Shown here: in pieces, positions 24,987 to 34,566 of the stretch
Layout of the letters: each line of letters opens with the position of its first letter
How positions within the stretch are numbered: position 1 is the stretch's first letter
Assembly: GCF_001280005.1 (NCBI RefSeq)
Contig: NZ_LGDW01000142.1
Span: 1-54,583, forward strand
Source: Streptomyces sp. NRRL WC-3618
Lineage (GTDB): Bacteria > Actinomycetota > Actinomycetes > Streptomycetales > Streptomycetaceae
DNA: 54,583 bases
Reading direction: 5' to 3'
Translations under genes and position numbers: made by a program
The notes under the pieces: generated by a model
The model's database searches: none
What the model was told of the DNA's origin: nothing
What the model saw: the letters and a program-made list of their open reading frames with translations, nothing else

Positions 24987-27900
24987 ATGGTGGAGGCAGC
25001 TGACCGCTGTGGCGCGGGAGGCCTCGGGCGGGGGTTCGCGTTCGTCGGCCGCCACGAGGAACTCGACCGGTTACTGACCGCCGTACGCAGGCCACCGGCG
25101 GTGGTGCTGGTCGAGGGCGACGCCGGTATGGGGAAGTCCCGGCTGGTGCGTGAGGCCACCGCGGTCCTGCGGTCGGAGGGCCGGCCGGTGGTCACCGGCT
25201 TCTGCCACCCGCTGCGCGAGCCCCTGCCGTACGGTCCGGTGGTGGACGCGCTCGGCAAGGTCGGCCCGTGGTTGCCGGGCGCGGATCTCCCGCCGACGGC
25301 CGGCGCCCTGGCCCGGCTGCTGCCGGACCTGGCCGACCGCCTGCCGTCGGCGCCGCCCGAACCGGGCGATCCGGGTGCGGCACGCCACCAGTTGATCCGG
25401 GCCGTGCGTTCGGTGCTCGCCTCGATCGGCCGGGTGGTGCTGGTGGTCGAGGACCTCCACTGGGCCGACGACGCGACCCGCGAGCTGCTCCTGACGCTCG
25501 CCCGGGATCTGCCCGAGCACCTCGCGCTGGTGGTGACCTACCGGGCCGAGGATCTGCCGTCCGGGGCCCCCGTCCTGGGCGCCGCCTACCGGCCGCCGCC
25601 CGGCGTCGGCGGCACCGTGATCCGGCTGTCCCCGCTGACCGGGGCGGACATCGCCGACCTGGCGGGCGTCGCGCTCGGCGCCCAGGCCACGCCGGAACTG
25701 TGCGACGTGCTCCACCGCCGCAGCGAGGGTCTGCCCCTGGTCGCCGAGGAGGACCTGCTCACCCTCAGGGACCAGGCGCGCCGTGACGTCCGGGAGTTGG
25801 AGCGGGCCGCGGTGCCCGGCGGACTGCGGGAAGCGGTGACCGAGCGGCTGATGACCCTGTCACCGGCCGGGGCGGCGGTCGTCGACGCGGCGGCCGTACT
25901 GGCCGTGCCCGCCACCGAGGCGCTGCTCTCCCGGGTCGCCGGGCTGGACGGCGACCCGGCCGGCGAGGCGCTGACCGAGGCACTGCGGGCAGCGGTGCTG
26001 CGCGAGACGGACACCGGCCGCTACACCTTCCGTCACGTGCTGGCCCAGCAGGTCGCCTACCGGCACGTCCTCGGGCCGCGCCGGGCCCGCCTGCACCTGC
26101 GTGCCATCGACGAACTCCAGGCGCTGGACCCGGTGCCGTTGGTGCAGATCGCACACCACATGCTCGCCGCCGGTGACCGGCAGGGCTGGCTCGACCACAC
26201 CGAGCAGGCCGCCGAGCAGGCCGTCGCGGTGGGCGACACCGGCACCGCGGTCACGCTCCTGCACCAGATCGTGGATCAGTGCCCCGCGGAGACCGAGCGG
26301 CGTTCCCGGGCCGCTCTCGCGCTCACCCGGATCGTCGATTTCGGCGTCGACCGCGCGGCGACCGTCGACCGGCTGCGTGCCGTACTGGCCGATCCCCGGC
26401 TGCCCTCCGCCACCCGTGGGGAGATCCGCCTCGGCCTCGGTCTGACCATGCTCAACATCGACCGCGACCCCGCCGGCTTCCGCGAACTCGAACACGCCGT
26501 CGACGAGTTGGCCGCCCTCCCGCACAAAGCGGTGAAAGCGATGATCGCACTGGCCCTCAACGACCTGGACGGCGACGCCGCACAGGGCTGGGCATGGCTC
26601 GCCCGGGCCGAACGGGCCGTGGCGGACGGCGGTGACGGGGTGGATGGCGGCGCGGCGGGCGGCGGCGGCGAGGCGGGCGGCGGCGCGGCGGGCAGCGGCG
26701 GGGTGGATGCCGGCGCGGCTGGCAGCGGCGGCGGCGTGGTGGCGGGTGGCGAGGCAGGTGGCAGCGGGGCGGGCAGCGGCAGCGGCGTGGTGGCAGGTAG
26801 CGGCGGCGGCGTGGTGGCGGGTAACGGCGCGGTGGATGCCGGCGCGGCAGGCAGCGGCACGGCGGGCAGCAACGCGGCGGCGAGTGGTGGCGCGGCGGAT
26901 AGCGGCGGCGGCGCGGTGGCGGGTCTCGGTGGGGCGGGCGGCGGCGCGGCGGCGAGTGGCGGCGGCTTGCTGGCGGGTAACGGCGCGGTGGATGCCGGCG
27001 CGGCAGGCAGCGACGCGGCGGCGAGTGGCGGCGCGGCGGACGGCGGCGACGACGTGGCTGGTCGGACGGCGGTTCGGGTCGCCCGGCTCCTGCTGATGGC
27101 CAGGGACGGTGATCCCGCCGTATGGCCGCTGGTGGAGCGGCTGCCCAGGCGCGGCGCCGACGACGTCGTACTGAACCAGACCGTCTTCGCGCTGTACAAC
27201 CTCACCGAGACGGCCTTCCAGTTGGGCCACGACCGGCGGGCCCACGCTCTGCTGCGGGAACTGCGGGAGCTGGCCGACGGGGTGGACGGCCGGCCCTTCG
27301 AGTGCCTCGTGCGCGCCCTGGAGCTGTGCGTCGACCGGCTGGTCTGCCGCTGGGCCGACCTGGACCGCGAGTACGCCGCCCTGGCGCGGGCCCACCCCGA
27401 CATGAGACAGGTCGACGCCGACCAACTGCTGTACCAGGGCTACCGTGCCCTCGCCGAGGGCCGGCACACCGGGGCCCTCGACCACCTCGTCGCCGCCGCC
27501 GAGTACGGAGGCACCTCGGCGGACGTCGTCACGGGGATCGCTGCCGCCCTCACGGCCGCCCGGCTCGCTCAGCGCGACCCGCGGGCGGCCTGGGAGACCG
27601 CCGAGCCGGCGCTGTCGACGCTGCGCGCCCTCGGTTCCTGGACGCGGACCTTCGGCCTGCTCCCCGTCGCCGTCGAGGCGGCGTCGGCCTGCGGGCACCG
27701 TACGGCGGCTGAACGGCTCGTGTCGGAGGCCGAGTCCGGTGTGCGCGGCCGGGACGCACCGGCCGCCCTGGCCGAACTGGAGCTGGCCCGGGGGTTGCTG
27801 CTGCGCGCCACCGAACCGGTGGGAGCCGCCGGGCACTTCGCCGAGGCGCAGCGCAGATGGCGGGAGATCGGCCGGCCCTACGAGGTGGCCAAGGCCGCCG

Positions 27901-28289
27901 AACGCCGGGGCGACGCCCTGATGGGTGCCCGGCCCGAGGACGCGGCCGTGCACCTGGCCGAGGCCCTGCGCGCCTACACCGGCCTCGGTGCGGTCGGTGA
28001 CGCCGCGCGCTGCCGGCACCGGCTGCGCGAACTCGGGGTGACGGCGGTGGGGAGCCCTGGCCGGCGCGGTTACGGGAGCGAACTGTCGCCCCGGGAACAG
28101 GAGGTCGCCGAACTGCTGGCGGGCGGCGCCACCAACCAGGACATCGCCCGGACCCTGTTCCTGTCGCCGCGCACCGTCGAGAAACACGTGGCCCGGGTGC
28201 TGACAAAGCTCGGCAGGTCGAGGAAGGACGTCGTCCACACGGCCCCGTCGGACTCCGACGCCGCCCCGTCGGACTCCCCCGCCGGCTGA
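24987..28289 (+). CDS. LAL-type LuxR regulator with low-complexity insert
   Basis: The 1100-residue protein begins with an AAA ATPase (FVGRHEELDRLL; Walker A GDAGMGKS near residue 45; Walker B VVLVVEDLHWADD). It continues as TPR-like helices and ends with a LuxR HTH (LSPREQEVAELLAGG, LFLSPRTVEKHVARVL). LAL regulators often control secondary metabolism or sugar genes. Residues ~546-692 are an almost pure Gly/Ala/Ser/Val insert (AAGSGGGVVAGG type) encoded by a minisatellite. This is not a normal part of the family and splits the helical region. After the HTH is a short repeat (APSDSDAAPSDSPAG). It stands alone, head-to-head with the nSTAND gene. Confidence 0.85.
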   Translation: MVEAADRCGAGGLGRGFAFVGRHEELDRLLTAVRRPPAVVLVEGDAGMGKSRLVREATAVLRSEGRPVVTGFCHPLREPLPYGPVVDALGKVGPWLPGADLPPTAGALARLLPDLADRLPSAPPEPGDPGAARHQLIRAVRSVLASIGRVVLVVEDLHWADDATRELLLTLARDLPEHLALVVTYRAEDLPSGAPVLGAAYRPPPGVGGTVIRLSPLTGADIADLAGVALGAQATPELCDVLHRRSEGLPLVAEEDLLTLRDQARRDVRELERAAVPGGLREAVTERLMTLSPAGAAVVDAAAVLAVPATEALLSRVAGLDGDPAGEALTEALRAAVLRETDTGRYTFRHVLAQQVAYRHVLGPRRARLHLRAIDELQALDPVPLVQIAHHMLAAGDRQGWLDHTEQAAEQAVAVGDTGTAVTLLHQIVDQCPAETERRSRAALALTRIVDFGVDRAATVDRLRAVLADPRLPSATRGEIRLGLGLTMLNIDRDPAGFRELEHAVDELAALPHKAVKAMIALALNDLDGDAAQGWAWLARAERAVADGGDGVDGGAAGGGGEAGGGAAGSGGVDAGAAGSGGGVVAGGEAGGSGAGSGSGVVAGSGGGVVAGNGAVDAGAAGSGTAGSNAAASGGAADSGGGAVAGLGGAGGGAAASGGGLLAGNGAVDAGAAGSDAAASGGAADGGDDVAGRTAVRVARLLLMARDGDPAVWPLVERLPRRGADDVVLNQTVFALYNLTETAFQLGHDRRAHALLRELRELADGVDGRPFECLVRALELCVDRLVCRWADLDREYAALARAHPDMRQVDADQLLYQGYRALAEGRHTGALDHLVAAAEYGGTSADVVTGIAAALTAARLAQRDPRAAWETAEPALSTLRALGSWTRTFGLLPVAVEAASACGHRTAAERLVSEAESGVRGRDAPAALAELELARGLLLRATEPVGAAGHFAEAQRRWREIGRPYEVAKAAERRGDALMGARPEDAAVHLAEALRAYTGLGAVGDAARCRHRLRELGVTAVGSPGRRGYGSELSPREQEVAELLAGGATNQDIARTLFLSPRTVEKHVARVLTKLGRSRKDVVHTAPSDSDAAPSDSPAG
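26632..27055. repeat. GC-rich minisatellite inside the LAL gene
   Basis: About 420 bp are built of GGCGG/GGCAG-type short units. A longer unit is visibly duplicated: the sequence starting GTAACGGCGCGGTGGATGCC at 26821 recurs at 26977, 156 bp later, and the sequence continues similarly afterwards. The reading frame is kept throughout. Confidence 0.8.
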
Positions 28290-28392
28290 TCGTGCGCACG
28301 CCGGCCCCGACGAGAACGCCCCCACAGCCGAACGAGCGTGATCAACTCGTCGGCGGTGAGGGCGGTTTCGTTACGGAGGTCCGGCGGACCGG

Positions 28393-29352
28393 CTAGCTCA
28401 GGCCGGCCGTCTTCAGCCAGGCCTTGGCGACGTCCAGCGGGTCCTTGCTCTCCAGCTGGACCTGGGTGTCCATTTCGAGCAGCGCCTTCGTGTCGAGCTT
28501 GGCGGAGACGGCGTTGAGGACGGCGACACCCTCGGCCGAGAGCCCGCTCTTGTACACCAGCGGCGTCACGTTCGCGAATCCGAAGAGGTTCTTCGGGTCC
28601 TGGAGGACGACGAACTTCTCCTTGACGATGGTCGGGTCCGTGGTGAAGATGTCCGCGGCCTGCACCGTGTTCTTCTTCAGCGCCGCCTGGGTGAGCGGGC
28701 CGCCCGCGTCGAGCGCCTTGAAGGACTTGAACTTCAGCCCGTAGGACGCTTCCAGACCGAGCATGCCCTGCTGGCGGGTCTGGAACTCGGGCGAGCCGCC
28801 GAGGACCAGCTGCGGCGCGACGGCCTTGAGGTCGGCGAGCGTCGAGGTCGCGGTGAGGTTGTACTGCTTCGCGGTCGCCGCGTTGACCGTGACGGAGTCC
28901 TTGTTCTCGGCCGGCGACGACTCCAGCAGCGTGAGCTTGGAGTCGAGCTTGGCCTTCGCAGCGGCGTTCACGGTCGCGAGCGAGTTCTGCGTGGCCTTCG
29001 CGTCCAGGTAGGCCAGCAGCGAGCCGTTGTACTCCGGCAGGACGGTGATGGAACCGTTCTTGAGCAGGCCGTAAGTGGTCTCGCGGCTGCCGATGTTGGG
29101 CTTGTACGTCACCTTGATGCCCTTGGTCTTCAGGGCCTCGCCGTAGATGTCGGCGAGCAGGATGCTCTCGGCGAAGTTGTTGGAGCCCACGACCACGGTG
29201 TCGCCGGTCGCCTTGTCGCCGGCGAGCGGGTCGGACGGGCTGTCGGACGAGGAGGAGCATCCCGCCAGCAGGACTGCCACCGCCCCGAGGGCGACGGCCG
29301 CCGCACCTGGGTGGTTACTGAAGGGCCTGCTGCTGTGGGCGTTGGTAGTCAC
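28393..29352 (-). CDS. Betaine/choline-type ABC transporter substrate-binding lipoprotein
   Basis: The product has a lipobox (VAVLLAGCSSSS) and an OpuAC-type binding domain: VVVGSNNFAESILLADIYGEAL, NIGSRETTYGLLKNGSITVLPEYNGSL and DPLDVAKAWL at the end. It should bind a quaternary amine (glycine betaine, choline or carnitine) outside the cell. I chose the GTG at 29352, giving MTTNAHSSRP before the signal helix; the frame is open to another GTG at 29400, which lacks a ribosome site. Its ATPase and permease genes are at 34567-37132, beyond a conservon on the other strand. Confidence 0.85.
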   Translation of the reverse strand: MTTNAHSSRPFSNHPGAAAVALGAVAVLLAGCSSSSDSPSDPLAGDKATGDTVVVGSNNFAESILLADIYGEALKTKGIKVTYKPNIGSRETTYGLLKNGSITVLPEYNGSLLAYLDAKATQNSLATVNAAAKAKLDSKLTLLESSPAENKDSVTVNAATAKQYNLTATSTLADLKAVAPQLVLGGSPEFQTRQQGMLGLEASYGLKFKSFKALDAGGPLTQAALKKNTVQAADIFTTDPTIVKEKFVVLQDPKNLFGFANVTPLVYKSGLSAEGVAVLNAVSAKLDTKALLEMDTQVQLESKDPLDVAKAWLKTAGLS

Positions 29353-29762
29353 GGTTCCCGTTCCGGCCTGGGGGGTTGATGAGAACTCAAATACTTTCAC
29401 TGATCCAAGCCAGCCGGTTCTTGATCAGTCAAGAGGAATCAGGTTACCGATTGACTTCATTCCGTGATCACTTGCGTCTGGATTGATGGATGGATCGGGA
29501 GCTCACCTGGGTAATCCCCGGAAGACCACCAACAGGCCTCCGCGTTCCGCTTCGTAATGGATTCTTGACTTAGGGCGACCCGCTCGACCGTTGAGAGGGC
29601 GATAGTCTCGCCGAGGTCGGTGTCCGCCAGAGCAGTTGGCGGGGGCCGTGGCGGTGTGCGGGGGCCGCTTCCGTATCGTTGATATTCGGACACGTGCGTG
29701 CGGAAAACGACATGTACGCGCCCCCCATTGCACGTTTGCGACACCTTCTTGAAGGAGGCCCG
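29353..29762. promoter_or_regulatory. Divergent promoter region with a dyad
   Basis: This 410-bp stretch separates the binding-protein gene from cvnA. It is less GC-rich than the genes. It contains an inverted repeat, ACTGATCcAAG (29399-29409) with CTTGATCAGT (29420-29429), a plausible operator for the transport gene. No gene is seen. Confidence 0.45.
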
Positions 29763-32700
29763 GTGTCCACGAAACAAGTGGACGCGTCCGCCCGGTCGAC
29801 ATCCCCAGCATCCTCGGCACCGACGTCCACACGCCGGGGCCTGCGGGGCTTCGCCGACCGATGGCCCTTCCAGCGCAAACTGAACGTGCTCGTCGGTATC
29901 CCGTTGACGGTGATCGCCATGCTGTTGGCGTACCTCATCGTCGACCTGGTGCAGGAGTCGAGCCGCGCGGAGGACGCAGCCCAACTGGTGCGCGACAGCG
30001 CCCAGGTCGCCCAGCTCGTCGCCGCGCTCCAGGACGAACACCAGCAGGCCATCCTGCTCTCCGTGCGGCACGAGGCGTCCCTCGACGGCGGCTCCCCCTC
30101 CACCGACGCCTACCGGCAGACCCAGGACGCCGTGGACGCGCAGGTGCGCAAAGTGGTCGACGCCTTCGGCGACCGGCTGCCGGACACCGAGGTGCAGGCC
30201 CTCAAGGGCGTCCAGGGACTGGCCGGCCTGCGGTCCACCATCGAGCAGGGCTATCTGCCGGCCACCAACATCGACCCCGCGTACTCGGGTGCGACCGACG
30301 GCCTCATCGACGGGCTGGGCCTGGACAGCAACGCCGACCTCGCGACCACCTTCACCGGCAACCTCCTCGACTCGCTGCTGCGCGCCGACGCGGCCCACGG
30401 CGCGTTCGAGACCGGTGTGTTCTCCGCGCGGACCGGCGACAGCAACGCGCTCATCGAGTTCACCGGCGCCGTCGGCTCCTACGACCTGTTCACCTACCAG
30501 GCCAAGCGGTTCGCCCGGTTCGCCAGTGAGGCCCAGACCGACGAGTTCGGCGGCATCGAGCACAACGAGTCGCAGGCTGCGATCGGCCAGCACTACGCCG
30601 AACTGGCCGTGGATCCCAGCGAGTTGCAGGCCGAGTCCAAGGGCCAGATCCGTGCGGCGTTCCGGGCGGCCATCGCCTCCTACCCCGACTACAGCGGCCA
30701 GGCCGTCACCCGGCTGAAGATCACCTCGTCGCTCATCGGCCAGATCGCCGACCGGGCCGACGACTCCGCCGCCAGCGCCAAGTGGCGAGCGGGCCTGCTG
30801 CTGACCCTGGCGATGCTCTGCTTCGCCGTGTGGATCGCCTTCTCCGTCCTGGTGCGCCGCTCCGTGGTCCGCCCGGTGCTGGCACTGGCGGGAGCCGCCC
30901 AGGAGGTCGCCGACGTGGCCGGCCGCGAGCTCGCCCGCGTCGCCGACGACGACGCCGAGGAGTCCGGCTCCCCGCGACTGCGTCAGCTTCCGGTCACCGC
31001 GGACGACGAGATCGGTGAGCTCGCCGAGGCCTTCAACAACGTGCAGACCACCGCCGCCGCGCTGCTGGAGCGGCAGGTGCTCAGTCGGCGCAACGTCGCC
31101 GAGATGTTCGGCAACGTCGGTCGCCGCGTCAGCAACCTGACCACCCGCCAGCTCGCGCTGATCGACGCCGTGGAACGCGGCGAGACCGACCCGGCGCTGC
31201 TCGAACGTCTCTACTCCATCGACCACATCGCGGTCCGCCTGCGCCGCAACGCCGACAGCCTGATGCTGCTGGCCGGCATCCGCGAGACCGTGCTGGAGTC
31301 GGGGCCGACCGCGCTCACCAACGTCGTACGTGCCGCGCTGGGCCAGATCGAGGGCTTCCAGCGGGTACGGCTGCGGGCCGCGACCGAGGCCATGGTGGAG
31401 CCCGACATCATCGCCGACCTGACGCTGATGATCGCCGAACTCCTCGAGAACGCCGTGTCGTTCTCGCCCGCGGACAGCCCCGTCGAGGTGGTCGTCGGCT
31501 CCGAGCACGGCAGCGCGGCGATCACCGTCTCGGACCACGGCCTGGGCATGAGCGTGGAGCGCCTCGCCGAGGAGAACGCCCGCCTCGTACGCCGCGAACG
31601 CCTCGACGTCATCCCGACGAAGGTGCTCGGCCTGTTCGTGGTCGGTGCGCTGGCGCGCCGCTGGGACATCGACGTCACCCTCTCCCGTACCCCGGGCGGC
31701 GGCGTGACGGCCGAGGTGATGATCCCGTCGACGCTCCTCCAGACGGCGAGCGAGCTGGCCCCGGCGACCCGTCCCGCACCGCTCGCCCCGCCCGCCGCGC
31801 TCACCTCTCCGGCGGCAGCCGCGGCCGGCCCCTCCCCGTCGTCCTCCATACCGGCCCCGCTCCCGGCCAAGGTGCCGTCCTGGGCCACGAAGGAGGACGA
31901 GGCGACCGCACTCCCCCGCCGGGTCCCCCGCCGCGAGGCGACCCCCGAGGAACCGGAACCGGCGCTTCCGCTGCTTTCGGCGTCCACCGCCGAAACCCCG
32001 GCACACACCACCGCGACGCCCGTCCCGGACGCGGCCACGGTCACCTACGCCGCCCAGCCGGACGACACCGTCGCCACCGGCCACCCGGCGGCAACGGATG
32101 CCGACAGCCACGCGGCGGCGACTGGCTACGCGGGCTACGCAGCCGAGGCCGGATCCACCGGCCGCACGATGGCAACCGGCGACGCCTTCCCCCACACGGC
32201 CGCGCCGAGCCTCCCCACCCGTACGCCGACGTCCACCTCCCCCGGCAACCCGGCGCAGCCCGACGCTCCGGCCAACTCCGGTACTCAGCCGTGGAGTTCC
32301 GCTCCCCCCTCGGTTTCCGGCCCCCGCGCCTCGGAGCCAACACTCCACACCCACGCGGAAGACGGACCCGAAGCTCACGCCCGTACGGCGGAAAGCACCA
32401 CCACCCCCGCCGCTACGACACGACCGGCGCCCACCCACCAGCCGTCCCGCCCTCTCCCCGGACAGGCCGCGGCCGACCCGTTCGCCGTCGGTCCCGACGG
32501 GTCCCGTCCGCTTCGGCGGCGGGTACGCGGGGCGACGCTGCGGACGACCGCCGACGCCGCCGCCCAGCAGGCCGCGCGCCAGGCGGCCCGCCCCGCCGAC
32601 GCGGACGCCGTGCGCGATTCGCTCGAGGAGTTCGAGGCCGCCGTGGCCCGCGCGCACCGCGACACCGGCGAGCACCCGTGTCCCCCCGAATACCTGGTCG

Positions 32701-32903
32701 CTCGCGGGAACGACCGCCGACCCGACCACCGTCCCGACGTCTCGCCCGACCGGACCGACCGGACAGCGCCGTCCGACCCGTCCCACCGGCCCGGACCGAT
32801 CAGCGAACCGATCACTGAACAGATCAGCTCACCGATCAGCGAACCGTTCACCGTCACGGACACCCCCCACCAGAACCACCTTCCGGAAGGAGCCGAGCAG
32901 TGA
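29763..32903 (+). CDS. cvnA: Conservon sensor kinase-like protein CvnA
   Basis: The GTG start at 29763 has an excellent GAAGGAGG site. Domain order: short N-tail; TM1 (LNVLVGIPLTVIAMLLAYLIV, about residues 41-61); extracellular nitrate-sensor-like helical domain (about 65-330); TM2 (LLLTLAMLCFAVWIAFSVLV); HAMP-like linker; HATPase_c (N box LTLMIAELLENAVSFSP, G1 VSDHGLGMS). A ~400-residue Ala/Pro/Thr-rich tail follows. As in other CvnA proteins the phospho-acceptor His region is atypical (NVGRRVSNLTTRQL). It probably signals to the CvnB-C-D complex on the inner membrane face. It overlaps cvnB by 4 bp. Confidence 0.85.
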   Translation: MSTKQVDASARSTSPASSAPTSTRRGLRGFADRWPFQRKLNVLVGIPLTVIAMLLAYLIVDLVQESSRAEDAAQLVRDSAQVAQLVAALQDEHQQAILLSVRHEASLDGGSPSTDAYRQTQDAVDAQVRKVVDAFGDRLPDTEVQALKGVQGLAGLRSTIEQGYLPATNIDPAYSGATDGLIDGLGLDSNADLATTFTGNLLDSLLRADAAHGAFETGVFSARTGDSNALIEFTGAVGSYDLFTYQAKRFARFASEAQTDEFGGIEHNESQAAIGQHYAELAVDPSELQAESKGQIRAAFRAAIASYPDYSGQAVTRLKITSSLIGQIADRADDSAASAKWRAGLLLTLAMLCFAVWIAFSVLVRRSVVRPVLALAGAAQEVADVAGRELARVADDDAEESGSPRLRQLPVTADDEIGELAEAFNNVQTTAAALLERQVLSRRNVAEMFGNVGRRVSNLTTRQLALIDAVERGETDPALLERLYSIDHIAVRLRRNADSLMLLAGIRETVLESGPTALTNVVRAALGQIEGFQRVRLRAATEAMVEPDIIADLTLMIAELLENAVSFSPADSPVEVVVGSEHGSAAITVSDHGLGMSVERLAEENARLVRRERLDVIPTKVLGLFVVGALARRWDIDVTLSRTPGGGVTAEVMIPSTLLQTASELAPATRPAPLAPPAALTSPAAAAAGPSPSSSIPAPLPAKVPSWATKEDEATALPRRVPRREATPEEPEPALPLLSASTAETPAHTTATPVPDAATVTYAAQPDDTVATGHPAATDADSHAAATGYAGYAAEAGSTGRTMATGDAFPHTAAPSLPTRTPTSTSPGNPAQPDAPANSGTQPWSSAPPSVSGPRASEPTLHTHAEDGPEAHARTAESTTTPAATTRPAPTHQPSRPLPGQAAADPFAVGPDGSRPLRRRVRGATLRTTADAAAQQAARQAARPADADAVRDSLEEFEAAVARAHRDTGEHPCPPEYLVARGNDRRPDHRPDVSPDRTDRTAPSDPSHRPGPISEPITEQISSPISEPFTVTDTPHQNHLPEGAEQ

Positions 32904-33379
32904 GCACGTCGACAGGTGAGACTCCCGCCGGAGACGCCACCGAGCCGATCGATCTGCGGGCCGCCGCAGCCGACTTCACGTGGCTGCTGAGCCGTTTCGC
33001 CACCGAGACCGCAGGGGTCGTGGACGCCATCGCGGTGTCCTCCGACGGGCTGCTGATCGCCGTGTCGGCGCTGCGCGAGCACGCCGACTCGGAGCGACTG
33101 GCCGCGATCGTCTCGGGCATCACCAGCCTGGCCGCCGGCGCCTCCGGCAACTACGGCCTGGGCAGCCTGAACAAGGTCATCATCGACCTGGAGGGCGGCC
33201 ATGTCCTGGTCTCCGCGATCGGTAGCGGCGCCGTGCTCGGCGTCGTCACCGGCAAGGAGGCCAAGCTCGGCAACATCGCCTACGAGATGACGGTGTTCGC
33301 CAACCGCGCGGGCACCGCGCTCAGCCCGCAGCTCGTCCTGGAACTGAAGAACACCGTCGGCACGACACATACGCGCTGA
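32900..33379 (+). CDS. cvnB: Conservon roadblock/LC7 protein CvnB
   Basis: The 159-residue roadblock/LC7 fold has the signatures FTWLLSRFATETAGVVDAIAVSSDGLLIAVS and LEGGHVLVSAIGSGAVLGVV. The GTG start overlaps the cvnA stop (GTGA). CvnB proteins are thought to act as GTPase-regulating partners of CvnD in a membrane complex that resembles a eukaryotic G-protein system. Confidence 0.9.
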   Translation: MSTSTGETPAGDATEPIDLRAAAADFTWLLSRFATETAGVVDAIAVSSDGLLIAVSALREHADSERLAAIVSGITSLAAGASGNYGLGSLNKVIIDLEGGHVLVSAIGSGAVLGVVTGKEAKLGNIAYEMTVFANRAGTALSPQLVLELKNTVGTTHTR

Positions 33380-33410
33380 GCACGTGCCACCGCAGGGAGA
33401 GCGAACACCG

Positions 33411-33854
33411 ATGGCGGACGGCCGCACACCGCGCGGAGCCGGCGAGGACGGCGTCATTCCCGTCGGCCCCGCGCCCGCCGTCCGGCCCTTCCTGGTCACC
33501 GCCGGCCGGGTCGCGGGCGCCGCGGGCGAGGCGTCGTCCGGTCGGACGATGCCCGTGGAGACCCAGCTGGTGGCCACCACCAACGGGCTGCGCGCGCTCG
33601 ACCGGCTCTCCTTCGAACAGCACGACATCGTTGCCGCCTGCCGCGTACCGCAGTCCATCGCGGAGATCGCGGCCAGGCTGCGGCTGCACCTGAACGTGGT
33701 GCGGGTCCTCGCCGAGGACCTCCGGACGGCTGGGCAGTTGTCGGTGCACGTGCCCGACTCCGGCATCACCCACGACGCAGCCGTTCTGCGCAGGGTTATC
33801 GATGGCCTGCGAGCCATCCCCGACTCCCGGAGGGTTCTCCGTGACACCGACTGA
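33411..33854 (+). CDS. cvnC: Conservon DUF742 protein CvnC
   Basis: A DUF742 protein: VRPFLVTAGR (N-terminal signature), LSFEQHDIVAACRVPQSIAEIAARLRLHLNVVRVLAEDL (winged-helix-like). I chose the ATG at 33411, preceded by GGGAG; a GTG at 33384 has no ribosome site. Its 3' end overlaps cvnD by 14 bp. Confidence 0.85.
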   Translation: MADGRTPRGAGEDGVIPVGPAPAVRPFLVTAGRVAGAAGEASSGRTMPVETQLVATTNGLRALDRLSFEQHDIVAACRVPQSIAEIAARLRLHLNVVRVLAEDLRTAGQLSVHVPDSGITHDAAVLRRVIDGLRAIPDSRRVLRDTD

Positions 33855-34440
33855 ACCGCTGGTACGCACCTCGGCCGGACAGGCCGCCGTACGGCCGCCG
33901 CTGCCGGTGAAACTGGTGATCGCGGGTGGCTTCGGCGTGGGCAAGACCACCGCCGTGGGCTCGATCTCCGAGATCGAGCCGTTGACCACCGAAGCGGCCA
34001 TCACCGAGGTGGCGGCCGGCGTCGACGACCTCAGCCACACCCCGCGCAAGACCACCACCACGGTCGCGATGGACTTCGGCTGCATCACCATCGACCCGAC
34101 CCTGAAGCTGTACCTGTTCGGCACGCCCGGTCAGGAACGGTTCGGGTTCATGTGGGACGACATCGTGGAGGGCGCGGTGGGCGGGCTGGTCATCGTGGAC
34201 ACCCGTCGGCTCGACGACTGCTACGCCGCCGTCGACTACTTCGAGCACAAGCAGATCCCGTTCGCCGTCGCCGTGAACGCCTTCGACGGCCAGACCGCGC
34301 ACACACTGGACGAGGTCCGCTGGGCCCTCGACGTGTCCGAGGGCGTACCGCTGCTCGTCTTCGACGCCCGCGAGCGGGGCTCGGTACGGGATGCTCTGCT
34401 GGTTGTGCTGGAGCAGGCGCTCGCCCGGAGCGGCGGGTAG
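33841..34440 (+). CDS. cvnD: Conservon GTPase CvnD
   Basis: A small Ras-like GTP-binding protein. The P-loop is GGFGVGKTT, switch region 1 is near PRKTTTTVAMDFG, G3 is LFGTPGQERF and the G4-like segment is AVNAFDG. The GTG start at 33841 has a CGGAGGG site, within the end of cvnC. It is the last conservon gene; no cytochrome P450 gene follows, unlike in some conservons. An interspersed repeat and the betaine permease genes (opposite strand) come next. Confidence 0.9.
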   Translation: MTPTEPLVRTSAGQAAVRPPLPVKLVIAGGFGVGKTTAVGSISEIEPLTTEAAITEVAAGVDDLSHTPRKTTTTVAMDFGCITIDPTLKLYLFGTPGQERFGFMWDDIVEGAVGGLVIVDTRRLDDCYAAVDYFEHKQIPFAVAVNAFDGQTAHTLDEVRWALDVSEGVPLLVFDARERGSVRDALLVVLEQALARSGG

Positions 34441-34469
34441 GCACCCTACGTACACGTACCTGCTTACGG

Positions 34470-34554
34470 TTGTGGGGAACTGCGGGACCGTTGTGGCTGG
34501 TCGCGCCCACGCGGCGGAGCCGCACATCAATGCGGCCCCGCGCCCCTTGGGTTG
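34470..34554 (+). repeat. Streptomyces interspersed REP-like element
   Basis: The segment reads GTTGTGGCTGGTCGCGCCCA, then CGCGGCGGAGCCGCACAT and GCGGCCCCGCGCCCCTTGGG. I recognise this as a palindromic repeat found in many intergenic sites of Streptomyces genomes. It lies between the convergent cvnD and permease genes and probably terminates or stabilises transcripts. Confidence 0.65.
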
Positions 34555-34566
34555 GTTCCCCTTACG

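Noticed and set aside
26632..27055. CRISPR array
   Set aside because: The repeats are degenerate, GC-only, lack unique spacers and are in frame with a regulator gene.
29457..32786. 1109-codon minus-strand frame opposite cvnA
   Set aside because: Typical high-GC antisense frame. CvnA has domains, a good start and 4-bp coupling to cvnB.
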